A DNA stretch of 30,678 nucleotides from Ruminococcus sp. (GCF_024684275.1 NZ_JAIKXF010000098.1:1-30678), one strand, 5' to 3'; positions 22,830 to 30,452 are shown, counted from the first letter of the stretch. The notes: generated by a model from the letters alone, not told the origin. Program-made: numbers and translations.

Positions 22830-22934
22830 TCAGGAGATGACGCAACATCGCTGAGCATAGGTATGCAGAATACGGATATCGTTTGACTTGTTCATACAAC
22901 AACACTGCATACAACACATCATATTAGTTCTCAT
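22830..22934 (-). CDS. Cys/Met-rich leader peptide (34 aa) of the sulfur amino acid operon
   Basis: A 35-codon ORF preceded by AAGGAG, 8 bp upstream of the ATG. It begins MRTNMMCCMQCCCMNKS and its last residues include QRCCVIS. It has seven Cys and five Met in 34 residues, far more than expected by chance. A consensus promoter lies about 50 bp upstream and a perfect terminator 20 bp downstream, so it has the full layout of a transcription attenuator in which ribosomes stall at Cys or Met codons. Polycysteine leaders of this kind are known from mycobacteria; I know of none described for this group. Only one of several possible antiterminator folds could be sketched by eye, and I do not trust it. 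Confidence 0.82.
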   Translation of the reverse strand: MRTNMMCCMQCCCMNKSNDIRILHTYAQRCCVIS

Positions 22935-22985
22935 GTTCAGCACTCCTTTTTGTTAATCTCTTGTATTCCTATCGGAACTATATGC

Positions 22986-23014
22986 ATTATAGCATTATTT
23001 TTGATAATTGTCAA
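22986..23014 (-). promoter_or_regulatory. Promoter of the leader/methyltransferase/gamma-lyase/CysK operon
   Basis: TTGACA (23014-23009), 17 bp, TATAAT (22991-22986) on the minus strand, a near-perfect consensus. CCTATTGACA around the -35 is shared with the promoter at 5965-5974. No ATAG-N7-CTAT box is present here, so control differs from the other four promoters. The rest of 23015-23160 shows nothing I can support. Confidence 0.8.
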
Positions 23015-23161
23015 TAGGCTCGGTTTATATTCAGCAATAGTCATAGAATCATTCTGTAATTTATGAATGTTTTATTTATTTCGTCTCAAAAAAATAATAT
23101 CTATCAGCCTTGCAGCGGACAACGTACTCGGCGCTTAGCGGTGATTTATCAGCTCGCAAAC

Positions 23162-23201
23162 AAAAAAGCCAAAGAACGAACAGCTATCGCTCTCTGGCTT
23201 T
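23162..23201 (-). terminator. Intrinsic terminator of the ABC importer operon
   Basis: AAAGCCAGAGAGCG (23201-23188) pairs with CGTTCTTTGGCTTT (to 23165), 14 bp with two wobbles, followed by a T-run on the minus strand, just after the permease stop. Confidence 0.88.
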
Positions 23202-23220
23202 ATCATCTTATTTTCAGTTT

Positions 23221-24141
23221 TCATCGTTTCCACCTTAAAAGACGGTTCTGGAGCTTATTGAAAAGGAAAGTAACTCCTATTACTACAAAACCGATAACGA
23301 GAAGTCCTGTGATAGTGCGTGTATAGTCGCCGAAATCTGAATAATACTTGACATAATAGCCCATTCCGTCCCTTGCGCCTATCATCTCCGCAGATGTGAG
23401 AAGTATGAATGATACGCTGAGTCCCTGATTGCAGCCGAGGAATATCTGCTGAAGCGATGCAGGAAGTATTACCCTGAACAGCATTTCAGGCTTGCTGACA
23501 TTTAGTACCTTTGCCGAATCGATTATCTTCTTGTCTACTCCGAGAACTCCGCTCATGGTTCCTGCAAATACAGGCCAGAATGTAGCAAGGAAAATAACGA
23601 AAACGGATACCGACTTGAATGTAGGGAGAAGTGCAATACCGTATGGTATATAAACTATCGGCGGAATTGAGCTGAAAAACTTTGTGATGTATGTTGCAGC
23701 TCCGCCCACTCTTGCGCTCCAGCCGATGAAAAGTCCCAGCGGGATAGCTACTGCTGCTGCAATAAGGAATCCCTTTACCGTTGTGCCAAGCGAGCTTACG
23801 ATATTTGTGAGTATAGCCGACCTGTCCTCGGTAAACTGGTGCAGTACCTTTCCGGGCGCCGGAAAAAGCATATCATTGAGCACGTTGAACTTGGCAGTTG
23901 CAAGTGACCATGCTCCAAGCAGTATATATATAAATCCTGTAATATCAAGGAGAAGCGAAACGCCCTCTTCCTTCTTTATAAATGATGAAGCCGCAAGTAC
24001 GATGATCTCAAGTCCCACTGCAAAGGCTATGAGTGAGCCTGTGAATACGTCCTTTGTAGACTTGTCGGGAAGAAGCTGTATCAGCAGAAGGGCTATGAAC
24101 AGCAGATGTGTTATGCGGAGATAGCGCTTTTTTAGTGTCAT
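23221..24141 (-). CDS. Sulfonate/taurine-type ABC importer, permease
   Basis: A 306-residue inner membrane protein of the BPD_transp_1 family. The first 85 residues contain three or four hydrophobic segments, an N-terminal extension not found in standard SsuC/TauC (about 250-265 aa). The core includes VSSLGTTVKGFLIAAAVAIPLGLFIG and the coupling-helix EAA loop (SAKVLNVSKPEMLFRVILPASLQQI). It overlaps the ATPase gene by 4 bp (ATGA). It is the last gene of the binding protein, ATPase, permease unit. Substrate class is NitT/TauT-like (sulfonates, taurine, nitrate, thiamine precursors and others); the sulfur context favours an organosulfur compound. Confidence 0.9.
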   Translation of the reverse strand: MTLKKRYLRITHLLFIALLLIQLLPDKSTKDVFTGSLIAFAVGLEIIVLAASSFIKKEEGVSLLLDITGFIYILLGAWSLATAKFNVLNDMLFPAPGKVLHQFTEDRSAILTNIVSSLGTTVKGFLIAAAVAIPLGLFIGWSARVGGAATYITKFFSSIPPIVYIPYGIALLPTFKSVSVFVIFLATFWPVFAGTMSGVLGVDKKIIDSAKVLNVSKPEMLFRVILPASLQQIFLGCNQGLSVSFILLTSAEMIGARDGMGYYVKYYSDFGDYTRTITGLLVIGFVVIGVTFLFNKLQNRLLRWKR

Positions 24142-24956
24142 AACACCACCTCATCTCCGCCGATACGCTCGGCAATATCGCTGTAGAGCAGCGAAAGAAG
24201 TCTGTTGCGGAACTTGCCGTACTCGTCTGTTTTTACTAAGTCCTCACGTCTGCGCGGACGCTCAAAGGGTACGTTCACTACCTCGTTTACTGTACCCGGG
24301 TGCGCTGTAAGAACTACTATCTTATCAGAGAGAAGTATAGCCTCGTCAATATCATGAGTTACGAAAACTACTGTCTTACGCTCCTCTGTACCGTCGCCCT
24401 CCCAGAGTTTAAGAAGAAGCTCCTGCAAAATAACGCGGTTCTTTGCGTCAATAGCGCTGAACGGTTCGTCCATAAGGAGTATCTCGGTATTCATTGCAAG
24501 AGCTCGTGCAATTGCCGCTCTCTGCTGCATACCGCCTGAGAGCTGTGAGGGGTATTTGCTGCCGAAGCCTGTAAGTCCGACCTTTGTGAGAAATTCATCT
24601 GCTATCCTGGCACGTTCACTGCGCTTTACATCGCGGCGTGACTGCTTTATGCCGAACTCAATGTTCTTTCTTGTAGTCATCCACGGGAACAGGGAGTAGT
24701 GCTGAAACACTACTCCGCGCTCTGTACCTGTACCGTGAAGCTCCTTGCCGTCTATCTGCACCGAGCCTCCTGCCGGAGTATAAAGTCCCTCAAGTACGCT
24801 GAGAAGCGTGGACTTACCGCAGCCGCTGGCACCGATAACACTGACGAACTCGCCCTTGCCCACTCCGAATGATACGTCATGGAGTGCGTTGAAGCTTCGC
24901 TTGTTTTCGATATAATTAACTGTCAGATCTTTGATCTCTATCTTATTCGTAGTCAT
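24138..24956 (-). CDS. Sulfonate/taurine-type ABC importer, ATPase
   Basis: A 272-residue ABC ATPase of the NitT/TauT group. Walker A GASGCGKST, Q-loop VVFQHYSLFPW, signature LSGGMQQR, Walker B ILLMDEPF, D-loop SAID and switch His in VFVTHDIDEA are all intact. It powers uptake by the neighbouring permease. The ATG at 24956 has AAGGAGC upstream, and the first 14 bp overlap the 3' end of the binding-protein gene, so translation is coupled. The single ATPase gene implies a homodimer in the transporter. Confidence 0.93.
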   Translation of the reverse strand: MTTNKIEIKDLTVNYIENKRSFNALHDVSFGVGKGEFVSVIGASGCGKSTLLSVLEGLYTPAGGSVQIDGKELHGTGTERGVVFQHYSLFPWMTTRKNIEFGIKQSRRDVKRSERARIADEFLTKVGLTGFGSKYPSQLSGGMQQRAAIARALAMNTEILLMDEPFSAIDAKNRVILQELLLKLWEGDGTEERKTVVFVTHDIDEAILLSDKIVVLTAHPGTVNEVVNVPFERPRRREDLVKTDEYGKFRNRLLSLLYSDIAERIGGDEVVL

Positions 24957-26142
24957 CAAAATGCTCCTTCAATGATTTATAGATGTCATCGGAACTCTCA
25001 GCTAAAATACTGTCAAGTGCTTTCTTGTAGATCTCTGTATTGTAATGAGGCTCGATGTCAAAATCCTCAGTATATCCGAGCTCTACGATCGTATCTTTAA
25101 GAGTCAGAGTACCCTGCTTGTCAGGATCGGGGCTTGATACGCTGAAGCCGCCGTATACCTCTGTGTCGACGAATTCCTCATCTATATCAATGTATTTCTT
25201 AACGTCCTTGATCGTTTTTTCGTGGTCGCTCTGTGTAAGGTGGTAAGCCTTGATAAATGCTCTTTCGAGAGCTGTAAATGTATTGGGGTTATCCTTTACA
25301 GCAGAAGTCTTTGCGACCTGACGGCAGCATGGCTGGTTCTCCAGTGCCTTTTCGTGTGCGCAGTAGTAAACTACCTTATAGCCCTGTGACTTAGCAAGTG
25401 AAGTGTATGGAGAGTAAGCAGAAGCTGCGTCAATCGACTTGTTCATAAGAGCAGCATACGCGTCCTTCTGGCTGTCGAAGTAAACGATATTTACCTTGTC
25501 CTCGCCCTCGCCGATCTCAATGTTTGCATTTTTGAGAAGGATCTGAAGCTCTGCATCCTGAACGCTGTTCTTTACTGATGCAACGTTTCTGCCCTTGAGT
25601 ATCTCAACGCCGAGCTCGTCCTTGTCTGCGAACTCTGACTTGATAACGTAGCCATGACCGTTTGTCATTGCACCGCCGATAACAGAGATATCATGTCCCT
25701 GGCTGAGGAATGTAAGAGTTGGCACCGAACCGATGAATGAAACGTCAAGCTTGTCGGATTCGAGACCGTTTACCAGCTCTGCTGCACTTGAGAACTGTGT
25801 GAGTGTTACATTCAGTCCCTCTTCCTTGAAGTAGCCCTCTTCTGCTGCTACAAATGCAAGAAGATGAGCTGTTGAGTTCAGGTAGCCGATATTGATATCG
25901 GTCTTTTCGGGCTTGCCAAGTACTGCCTCAGCTCCGTCGCCGCAGCAGTCCTTTGGTTCCTCTTTACAGCAATCCTTTTCACCGTCCTCGCAGCAGTCTG
26001 TTGTAGTCTCTGCTGCTGTTGTTGCCTCTGTCTTTGCCTCTGTGGCAGCCTGTTTCTCGTTTGAGCTGCTGTTTAAAGCTCCGCAGCCTGTAAGCAGCGA
26101 AAATGCTGCAAGTATAGAAATGTATTTAGCCTTGTTATTCAT
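24943..26142 (-). CDS. ABC importer substrate-binding lipoprotein with three Cys-Cys pairs
   Basis: A 399-residue lipoprotein of the SsuA/ThiY-like (NMT1/OpuAC) family. A signal peptide with lipobox LLTGCG (about residue 20) anchors it outside the membrane. It is followed by a Ser/Thr/Ala/Glu-rich linker and then three Cys pairs at fixed spacing, DCCEDGEK-DCCKEEPK-DCCGDG (CC-x5-CC-x5-CC). The binding domain begins at DINIGYLNSTAHLLAFVAAEEGYF and continues through ELVNGLESDKLDVSFIGSVPTL. A fourth pair, NQPCCRQVAK, lies inside the domain. Secreted proteins rarely carry so many Cys; possible roles are metal or thiol/disulfide binding. The start at 26142 has AAAGGTGA upstream; it lies 55 bp after the leader ORF stop. 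Confidence 0.9.
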   Translation of the reverse strand: MNNKAKYISILAAFSLLTGCGALNSSSNEKQAATEAKTEATTAAETTTDCCEDGEKDCCKEEPKDCCGDGAEAVLGKPEKTDINIGYLNSTAHLLAFVAAEEGYFKEEGLNVTLTQFSSAAELVNGLESDKLDVSFIGSVPTLTFLSQGHDISVIGGAMTNGHGYVIKSEFADKDELGVEILKGRNVASVKNSVQDAELQILLKNANIEIGEGEDKVNIVYFDSQKDAYAALMNKSIDAASAYSPYTSLAKSQGYKVVYYCAHEKALENQPCCRQVAKTSAVKDNPNTFTALERAFIKAYHLTQSDHEKTIKDVKKYIDIDEEFVDTEVYGGFSVSSPDPDKQGTLTLKDTIVELGYTEDFDIEPHYNTEIYKKALDSILAESSDDIYKSLKEHFDDYE

Positions 26143-26197
26143 ATTTATCACCTTTCATATCTTAAAAATCAAATATCAGCTTACTTTTGAAAACGTA

Positions 26198-26251
26198 TCA
26201 GCCGCAACATCGCATTCGCTCCGAATTGGTGATATTTCTGTAATTTTCCAT
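26198..26251 (-). CDS. Leader peptide of the ABC importer operon (17 aa)
   Basis: An 18-codon ORF with AGGAG upstream of the ATG. The peptide is MENYRNITNSERMRCCG, ending in Met-Arg-Cys-Cys-Gly just before the stop. It lies between the LysR-type promoter and the binding-protein start. Unlike the other leaders, no terminator-like hairpin follows, so control could be by coupling or by a stalled ribosome freeing the next ribosome binding site. The RCC ending recalls the end of the leader at 22830-22934 (QRCCVIS). Confidence 0.6.
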   Translation of the reverse strand: MENYRNITNSERMRCCG

Positions 26252-26283
26252 GTTATTCACTCCTGTTTTCCTTTGATGAACTA

Positions 26284-26350
26284 ATCATACCATACCTATA
26301 GGCTTTTGTCCAATACGAAAGGATTATCATTGCTTATAGGCAGGAGCTAT
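26284..26350 (-). promoter_or_regulatory. LysR-operator promoter of the ABC importer operon
   Basis: Minus strand: ATAG-N7-CTAT (26350-26336), 22 bp, TTGGAC (26313-26308), 18 bp, TATGAT (26289-26284). Spacing equals the other three. The start-site tail CATACCAAA is missing, but its inverse GGTATG occurs twice between the -35 and -10. A weaker -10 means it may depend more on activation. Confidence 0.85.
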
Positions 26351-26433
26351 AAGTACTCACACAGCAGAAGATATGCCGCGTAACTTATTTAACATATACA
26401 ATAATTTCCCATGAAGTAAAAATATTTTTATGA

Positions 26434-26446
26434 TATAATATATAAT
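26434..26446 (+). promoter_or_regulatory. Possible -10 region of the EAL-domain gene
   Basis: TATAAT occurs at 26434-26439 and again at 26441-26446 on the plus strand, about 80 nt upstream of the start at 26526. No good -35 is present at 16-18 bp, so an activator or an extended element may be needed. The sequence 26351-26433 shows nothing else. Confidence 0.4.
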
Positions 26447-26525
26447 GGTTAATTTTATATATACTGAAAGAATAATAATAAATCTATGTATTTCAAATAA
26501 TCACCTGCAAAAGGAAGGGATATGC

Positions 26526-29500
26526 ATGACCAAACACAGAAAAAGGATAGCATTATTTGTGGGACAGGCAGACGAATCATATCAGAGCCGTTTTATCAGC
26601 GGCTTTCTTAAAGAAGCTTTTTCTCAGGGCTATGACGTCTGTATTTTTTCGATGTACCGCAAATATCAGGATACGCAGGATCGTGAACAGGGCGAATCCA
26701 ATATATTTTCCCTTATGAATCCCGAAAGGTTCGACGGCGCTGTTATACTGAAGGACAGTATCCAGACTGAAAATGCCGCGGATAGCCTTGAGCTTTATTT
26801 AAAGGATTTCTTTGAAAACCGAATTGTTGTCATCGAAAAAGAGAGCGAGCTCTTCCCAAGTATATGTACTGACTGCTATTCTGCTGTTTTTGATCTCGTA
26901 ACGCATCTTATAGAGGTTCACGGCTGCAAGGATATAGCCTTTCTGTCAGGAAAAAAATGGCATAAACACTCAAAGGAGCGTCTGAAGGCTTACCGCGATG
27001 CAATGGCGAATGCCGGTCTCGAAGTTTCAGAGGACCGTATTATATACGGTGATTTCTGGTATCAGAGTGGAGAGATATGCGCAGAGGAGCTCCTCGAAGA
27101 CGGCAAAAAGCTTCCTGACGCAGTTGCCTGCGCTAATGACCAGATGGCTATAGGACTCTGCAAGGCTTTTGCCGAGCGAGGTATACGCGTCCCTGAAGAC
27201 ATAGCTGTTATAGGCTATGATTCTACTTTTGAAGGTCAGACCAGTCCAAAGCCTATAACCTCGGCTCTTATCCCTGCGGAGGAATTCGGTGAATATGCCT
27301 TTAATTTCCTTATGGACTGGATAAAGGGAACAGTACCTGATTCCTTTAAGCTGAGGTCAAAGCTGCTTATCGGCGAAAGCTGCGGCTGCGGCTGCGAGTC
27401 GATGCCCCATTATCAGATAAAACGCGATAACTGGGGAACAGATATATCAGAGGAAGGGTATCACTCAGTTTTCAATACAATGGACGAGAACCTTATTTTA
27501 CAGTCATCAGTACAGGAATACCTCAGCACTGTCTATTCCTATGTATATCAGATACACGGCGCAAAGGAATTCCACCTCTGCTTATCAAATGAATGGAAAA
27601 ACGCGGCTCAGGGTATTCATCAGAAAAACAATGGGTATCCCAAGCGCATGATACACGCTATACGTTTTTGCAGCGACCGAAAAAACAATATCGCAAGCCT
27701 TGATGAGTGGTTTGAGACAGCGGATATGCTCCCTGACCTTGACGAGGAACGCGGCTATCCTACTGCTTACTTTTTCACTCCTGTTTTCTATGAGAGCGAA
27801 TGCTTCGGATACGCTGTTTTAAGCTACGGAGACAAGATACGAAGCTACGACGAAGCATACAGGCTTTGGATAGGCTCTGTTTGCAGAGGTCTTGAAATAC
27901 TGCGCCGCAATCTTATGCTGAAGCATATGCAGGAGCAGCTCGAACGCCTGCACAATAGCAAATTCTCTGTCACTAACCGTGCCTACGACAGCCTTGATAC
28001 AAATGAAAAAGTCCAGTATCAGCTTGTTACAAGGATACTGGACGAGAATCTGCTGGATTATCACTTCCAGCCCATCGTCAGCGCTGTTGACGGAAGTGTC
28101 TACGCATTTGAGGCACTTATGCGCGCCCGCACCGAATCAAAGGTCTCTCCCCTCTCTATTATAAAATATGCAGCAATGCAGGAGCGTCTTTCCGATGTTG
28201 AACGTGCTACATTTATGAATGTTCTCAGTCTCATAGACAAAAAAAGAGATGACCTCGGCGATAAAAAGGTATTCATCAACAGTATCCCCGGTGTCAGCAT
28301 CGGCGAAGAAGCCTCCTCTGAGCTGGATAATTCCCTTGCCGCCCATGCCGGCAAGGTTGTCGTGGAGCTTACGGAAGAAGCAGAGCTAAAGGACTCAGAC
28401 CTTGAAAGACTTAAAGCAAATTTTGAAAAGCTTCATATCAATATCGCTGTTGACGACTATGGCACAGGCTATTCCAATGTCAGCAATCTGCTGCGCTATA
28501 TGCCTGATTTCGTCAAGATCGACCGTTCATTGCTCAGCGATATACATGAATACCCTCAGAAGCAGCATTTTGTCCGCGAAATTATAGATTTCTGCCACGA
28601 TAACGGTATAAAGGCTCTAGCTGAGGGTGTCGAGACCGCAAAGGAGCTCCAGACAGTGATACATCTGGGAGCCGACCTTATACAAGGCTTTTATACCGCC
28701 AGACCTTCAGCTGACATCGTCAGTCAGATAGACGAAAAATGCCGAAGTGAGATAAAACAGTATCATCAGGAACATATCGACGGCAATGTAAAGCATATAT
28801 ATACAGCCGGCAAGACCAACCGCGTTTCACTTGCAAAGCTGGCTAAGGATGGCTGTACGGATATTGTTATAGGACACGACGAAATGGTCTACAAGGATAT
28901 ATCTATAATAGGTACTCCCCAGATGAAGACCAATATCCATATGCGTATCGAGCCTTGTTACAGAGGACGCATAACCTTAGAGGATGTTTATTTCGCCAAT
29001 ATCAAAAACCGTCCCTGTATTGAGCTTGGCGAAAATTCAAACGTTACTCTTGTCCTTGTGGGCACTAATACTATGTTTGAATCGGGAATACAGGTCCCGG
29101 AATCCTCAAAGCTTGTAATCGAGGGAGACGGCGCACTTAATCTCGACCTGAATGCCGCCGAGTCATACGGCATAGGCAACGACCATGATTCGCGCCATGG
29201 AGATCTGGTCTTTGAACAGGACGGTCCCATAAATATCAGCTGCCGCGGTAAGGACGGTATATGTATCGGTTCGGGATACGGCGGCAATATACATATAAAC
29301 CGCGGCGAATTCAACCTTAAAATCAACACCGAGACTGAGGTCGGCATAGGCGCTGTCAGGGGCGAGGTAAATATTGAGCTGAACGCCTGCCATATAGAAA
29401 CAGATTTTTCAGCAAGTATCGGTACATTTATCGGCTCACTTGAAAACAATGCCAATATCACTATACGAAAAAGCTCTATAAATTTCTACGCCCATAGTAA

Positions 29501-29873
29501 TTGCCTGACAGTATTCGGCACTCTCAATGGTGATAAAGCTTCCATAAGTGCTGAACAGGTCAGTCTTGTTCTTAATACTATGGCTGATAATTCAACCTGC
29601 TTCGGTTCGCTTTATAAAAGCTCGGATATTGCTCTGCGCGATTGTCATCTCCATATTGAGATCATTGGTCAGCAGGCTCTTGCTTTCGGCGGTTACAGTG
29701 AGGATACACATCTCTTGCTTTCCGACTCGGATACAAAGGTCGATGTAAGGTCAGCTCTCGGCAAGGAAACTTTGGCTAAAGACGAAAATATTACAATAAA
29801 AAACAGCCGCCACAGGCTGATCGCAAATGGCTCTGAGATCAAAAGACCTGTTACTATAGACTATACAGTTTAA
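26526..29873 (+). CDS. LacI-type sensor / GAF-like / EAL phosphodiesterase / beta-helix fusion protein
   Basis: A 1115-residue soluble protein with no signal peptide or membrane segment. Residues about 5-290 resemble a LacI/Peripla_BP_3 sugar-binding domain without the DNA-binding helix (RIALFVGQADESYQSRF, CANDQMAIGLCKAFAERGI, AVIGYDST). Residues about 300-480 may be GAF-like. An EAL domain (about 505-730) is catalytically complete: FEALMRA, VFINSIPG, VVELTEEAEL, VDDYGTGYSN, FVKIDRSLL, LAEGVET and QGFYTARP, so c-di-GMP hydrolysis is expected. Residues about 745-1115 form a repetitive beta-strand region like the Cthe_2159-type carbohydrate-binding beta-helix. GGAAGGGA precedes the start at 26526; the upstream ATG at 26445 has no site. 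Order and combination are unusual. Confidence 0.85.
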   Translation: MTKHRKRIALFVGQADESYQSRFISGFLKEAFSQGYDVCIFSMYRKYQDTQDREQGESNIFSLMNPERFDGAVILKDSIQTENAADSLELYLKDFFENRIVVIEKESELFPSICTDCYSAVFDLVTHLIEVHGCKDIAFLSGKKWHKHSKERLKAYRDAMANAGLEVSEDRIIYGDFWYQSGEICAEELLEDGKKLPDAVACANDQMAIGLCKAFAERGIRVPEDIAVIGYDSTFEGQTSPKPITSALIPAEEFGEYAFNFLMDWIKGTVPDSFKLRSKLLIGESCGCGCESMPHYQIKRDNWGTDISEEGYHSVFNTMDENLILQSSVQEYLSTVYSYVYQIHGAKEFHLCLSNEWKNAAQGIHQKNNGYPKRMIHAIRFCSDRKNNIASLDEWFETADMLPDLDEERGYPTAYFFTPVFYESECFGYAVLSYGDKIRSYDEAYRLWIGSVCRGLEILRRNLMLKHMQEQLERLHNSKFSVTNRAYDSLDTNEKVQYQLVTRILDENLLDYHFQPIVSAVDGSVYAFEALMRARTESKVSPLSIIKYAAMQERLSDVERATFMNVLSLIDKKRDDLGDKKVFINSIPGVSIGEEASSELDNSLAAHAGKVVVELTEEAELKDSDLERLKANFEKLHINIAVDDYGTGYSNVSNLLRYMPDFVKIDRSLLSDIHEYPQKQHFVREIIDFCHDNGIKALAEGVETAKELQTVIHLGADLIQGFYTARPSADIVSQIDEKCRSEIKQYHQEHIDGNVKHIYTAGKTNRVSLAKLAKDGCTDIVIGHDEMVYKDISIIGTPQMKTNIHMRIEPCYRGRITLEDVYFANIKNRPCIELGENSNVTLVLVGTNTMFESGIQVPESSKLVIEGDGALNLDLNAAESYGIGNDHDSRHGDLVFEQDGPINISCRGKDGICIGSGYGGNIHINRGEFNLKINTETEVGIGAVRGEVNIELNACHIETDFSASIGTFIGSLENNANITIRKSSINFYAHSNCLTVFGTLNGDKASISAEQVSLVLNTMADNSTCFGSLYKSSDIALRDCHLHIEIIGQQALAFGGYSEDTHLLLSDSDTKVDVRSALGKETLAKDENITIKNSRHRLIANGSEIKRPVTIDYTV

Positions 29874-30084
29874 GTTATGAGAAAAAAGTAGCTTTACATT
29901 CTCGATTTTGCTCCTCCCCCTTAACATTACTGTTTTCTTATCAGTATACTTAATTGTGCGGCGATGATGCATTGCAGCAGGAGTGATGTCATCACAGGTA
30001 ACGATGATCTAATCTCACATAAGCATTAGCCCGTTACTTCTCCCGGTTGTATTTTAAATAGCTAAAGAGCAGTGTATAAAATAG
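29874..30084. other. Spacer after the EAL gene
   Basis: About 210 bp with no gene. GCAGGAGTGATG near 29973 precedes a few codons only. Nothing else is supported until the terminator at 30085. Confidence 0.5.
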
Positions 30085-30139
30085 AGCGGCTCACCGAAAG
30101 TTAAGTCAAGTAACTTTTCTTACGGCGAGCCGCTTTTTA
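30085..30139 (+). terminator. Long hairpin terminator downstream of the EAL gene
   Basis: AGCGGCTCACCG (30085-30096) pairs with CGGCGAGCCGCT (30123-30134) with one mismatch; inside, AAAGTTA and TAACTTT form a second 7-bp stem. TTTTTAT follows. It lies about 210 nt after the EAL stop. Confidence 0.85.
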
Positions 30140-30452
30140 TGTTTATGAATCACTCTTTATCAAATCAGTGACATTCTCACGTTTGAGTAAGATTCTAAAT
30201 CGGGTGATTTTGGTAGAAAATTCGATAGAAATTTTTGATAGAGGTCAATTATATGATTTCACGAAAGTTTCAGAAAAGCCTTATTACCGATAGAAAATGC
30301 ATTTAAAATAGCCTGCACGTTCACCCCCCATACCGGATGTTCCAACATCTCTATTCATGGTAAACCATGCAATTGTCATTAACACAAAACGAATGACGAG
30401 CCATTTTACCACGATATATCGTCATTTTATAGCAATTTCAAGTCAATAATCA
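30140..30452. other. Non-coding or degenerate stretch
   Basis: About 310 bp without a supportable gene. On the minus strand two tiny overlapping ORFs (30351-30404, MARHSFCVNDNCMVYHE, and 30284-30358) have poor ribosome binding sites. A palindrome ACGATATATCGT (30411-30422) is present. A degraded mobile element is possible but I cannot show it. Confidence 0.4.

Noticed and set aside
22757..22858. N-terminal extension of the methyltransferase
   Set aside because: It reads through the terminator hairpin and part of the leader ORF in another frame; the ATG at 22756 has a strong ribosome binding site.
26445..26525. Upstream start of the EAL-domain protein
   Set aside because: The ATG overlaps the -10-like region and lacks a ribosome binding site; 26526 has one and fits the sensor-domain start.
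30284..30404. Two tiny overlapping minus-strand ORFs of 17 and 24 residues
   Set aside because: Poor ribosome binding sites and no recognisable similarity; kept only as a remark on a possible degraded element.
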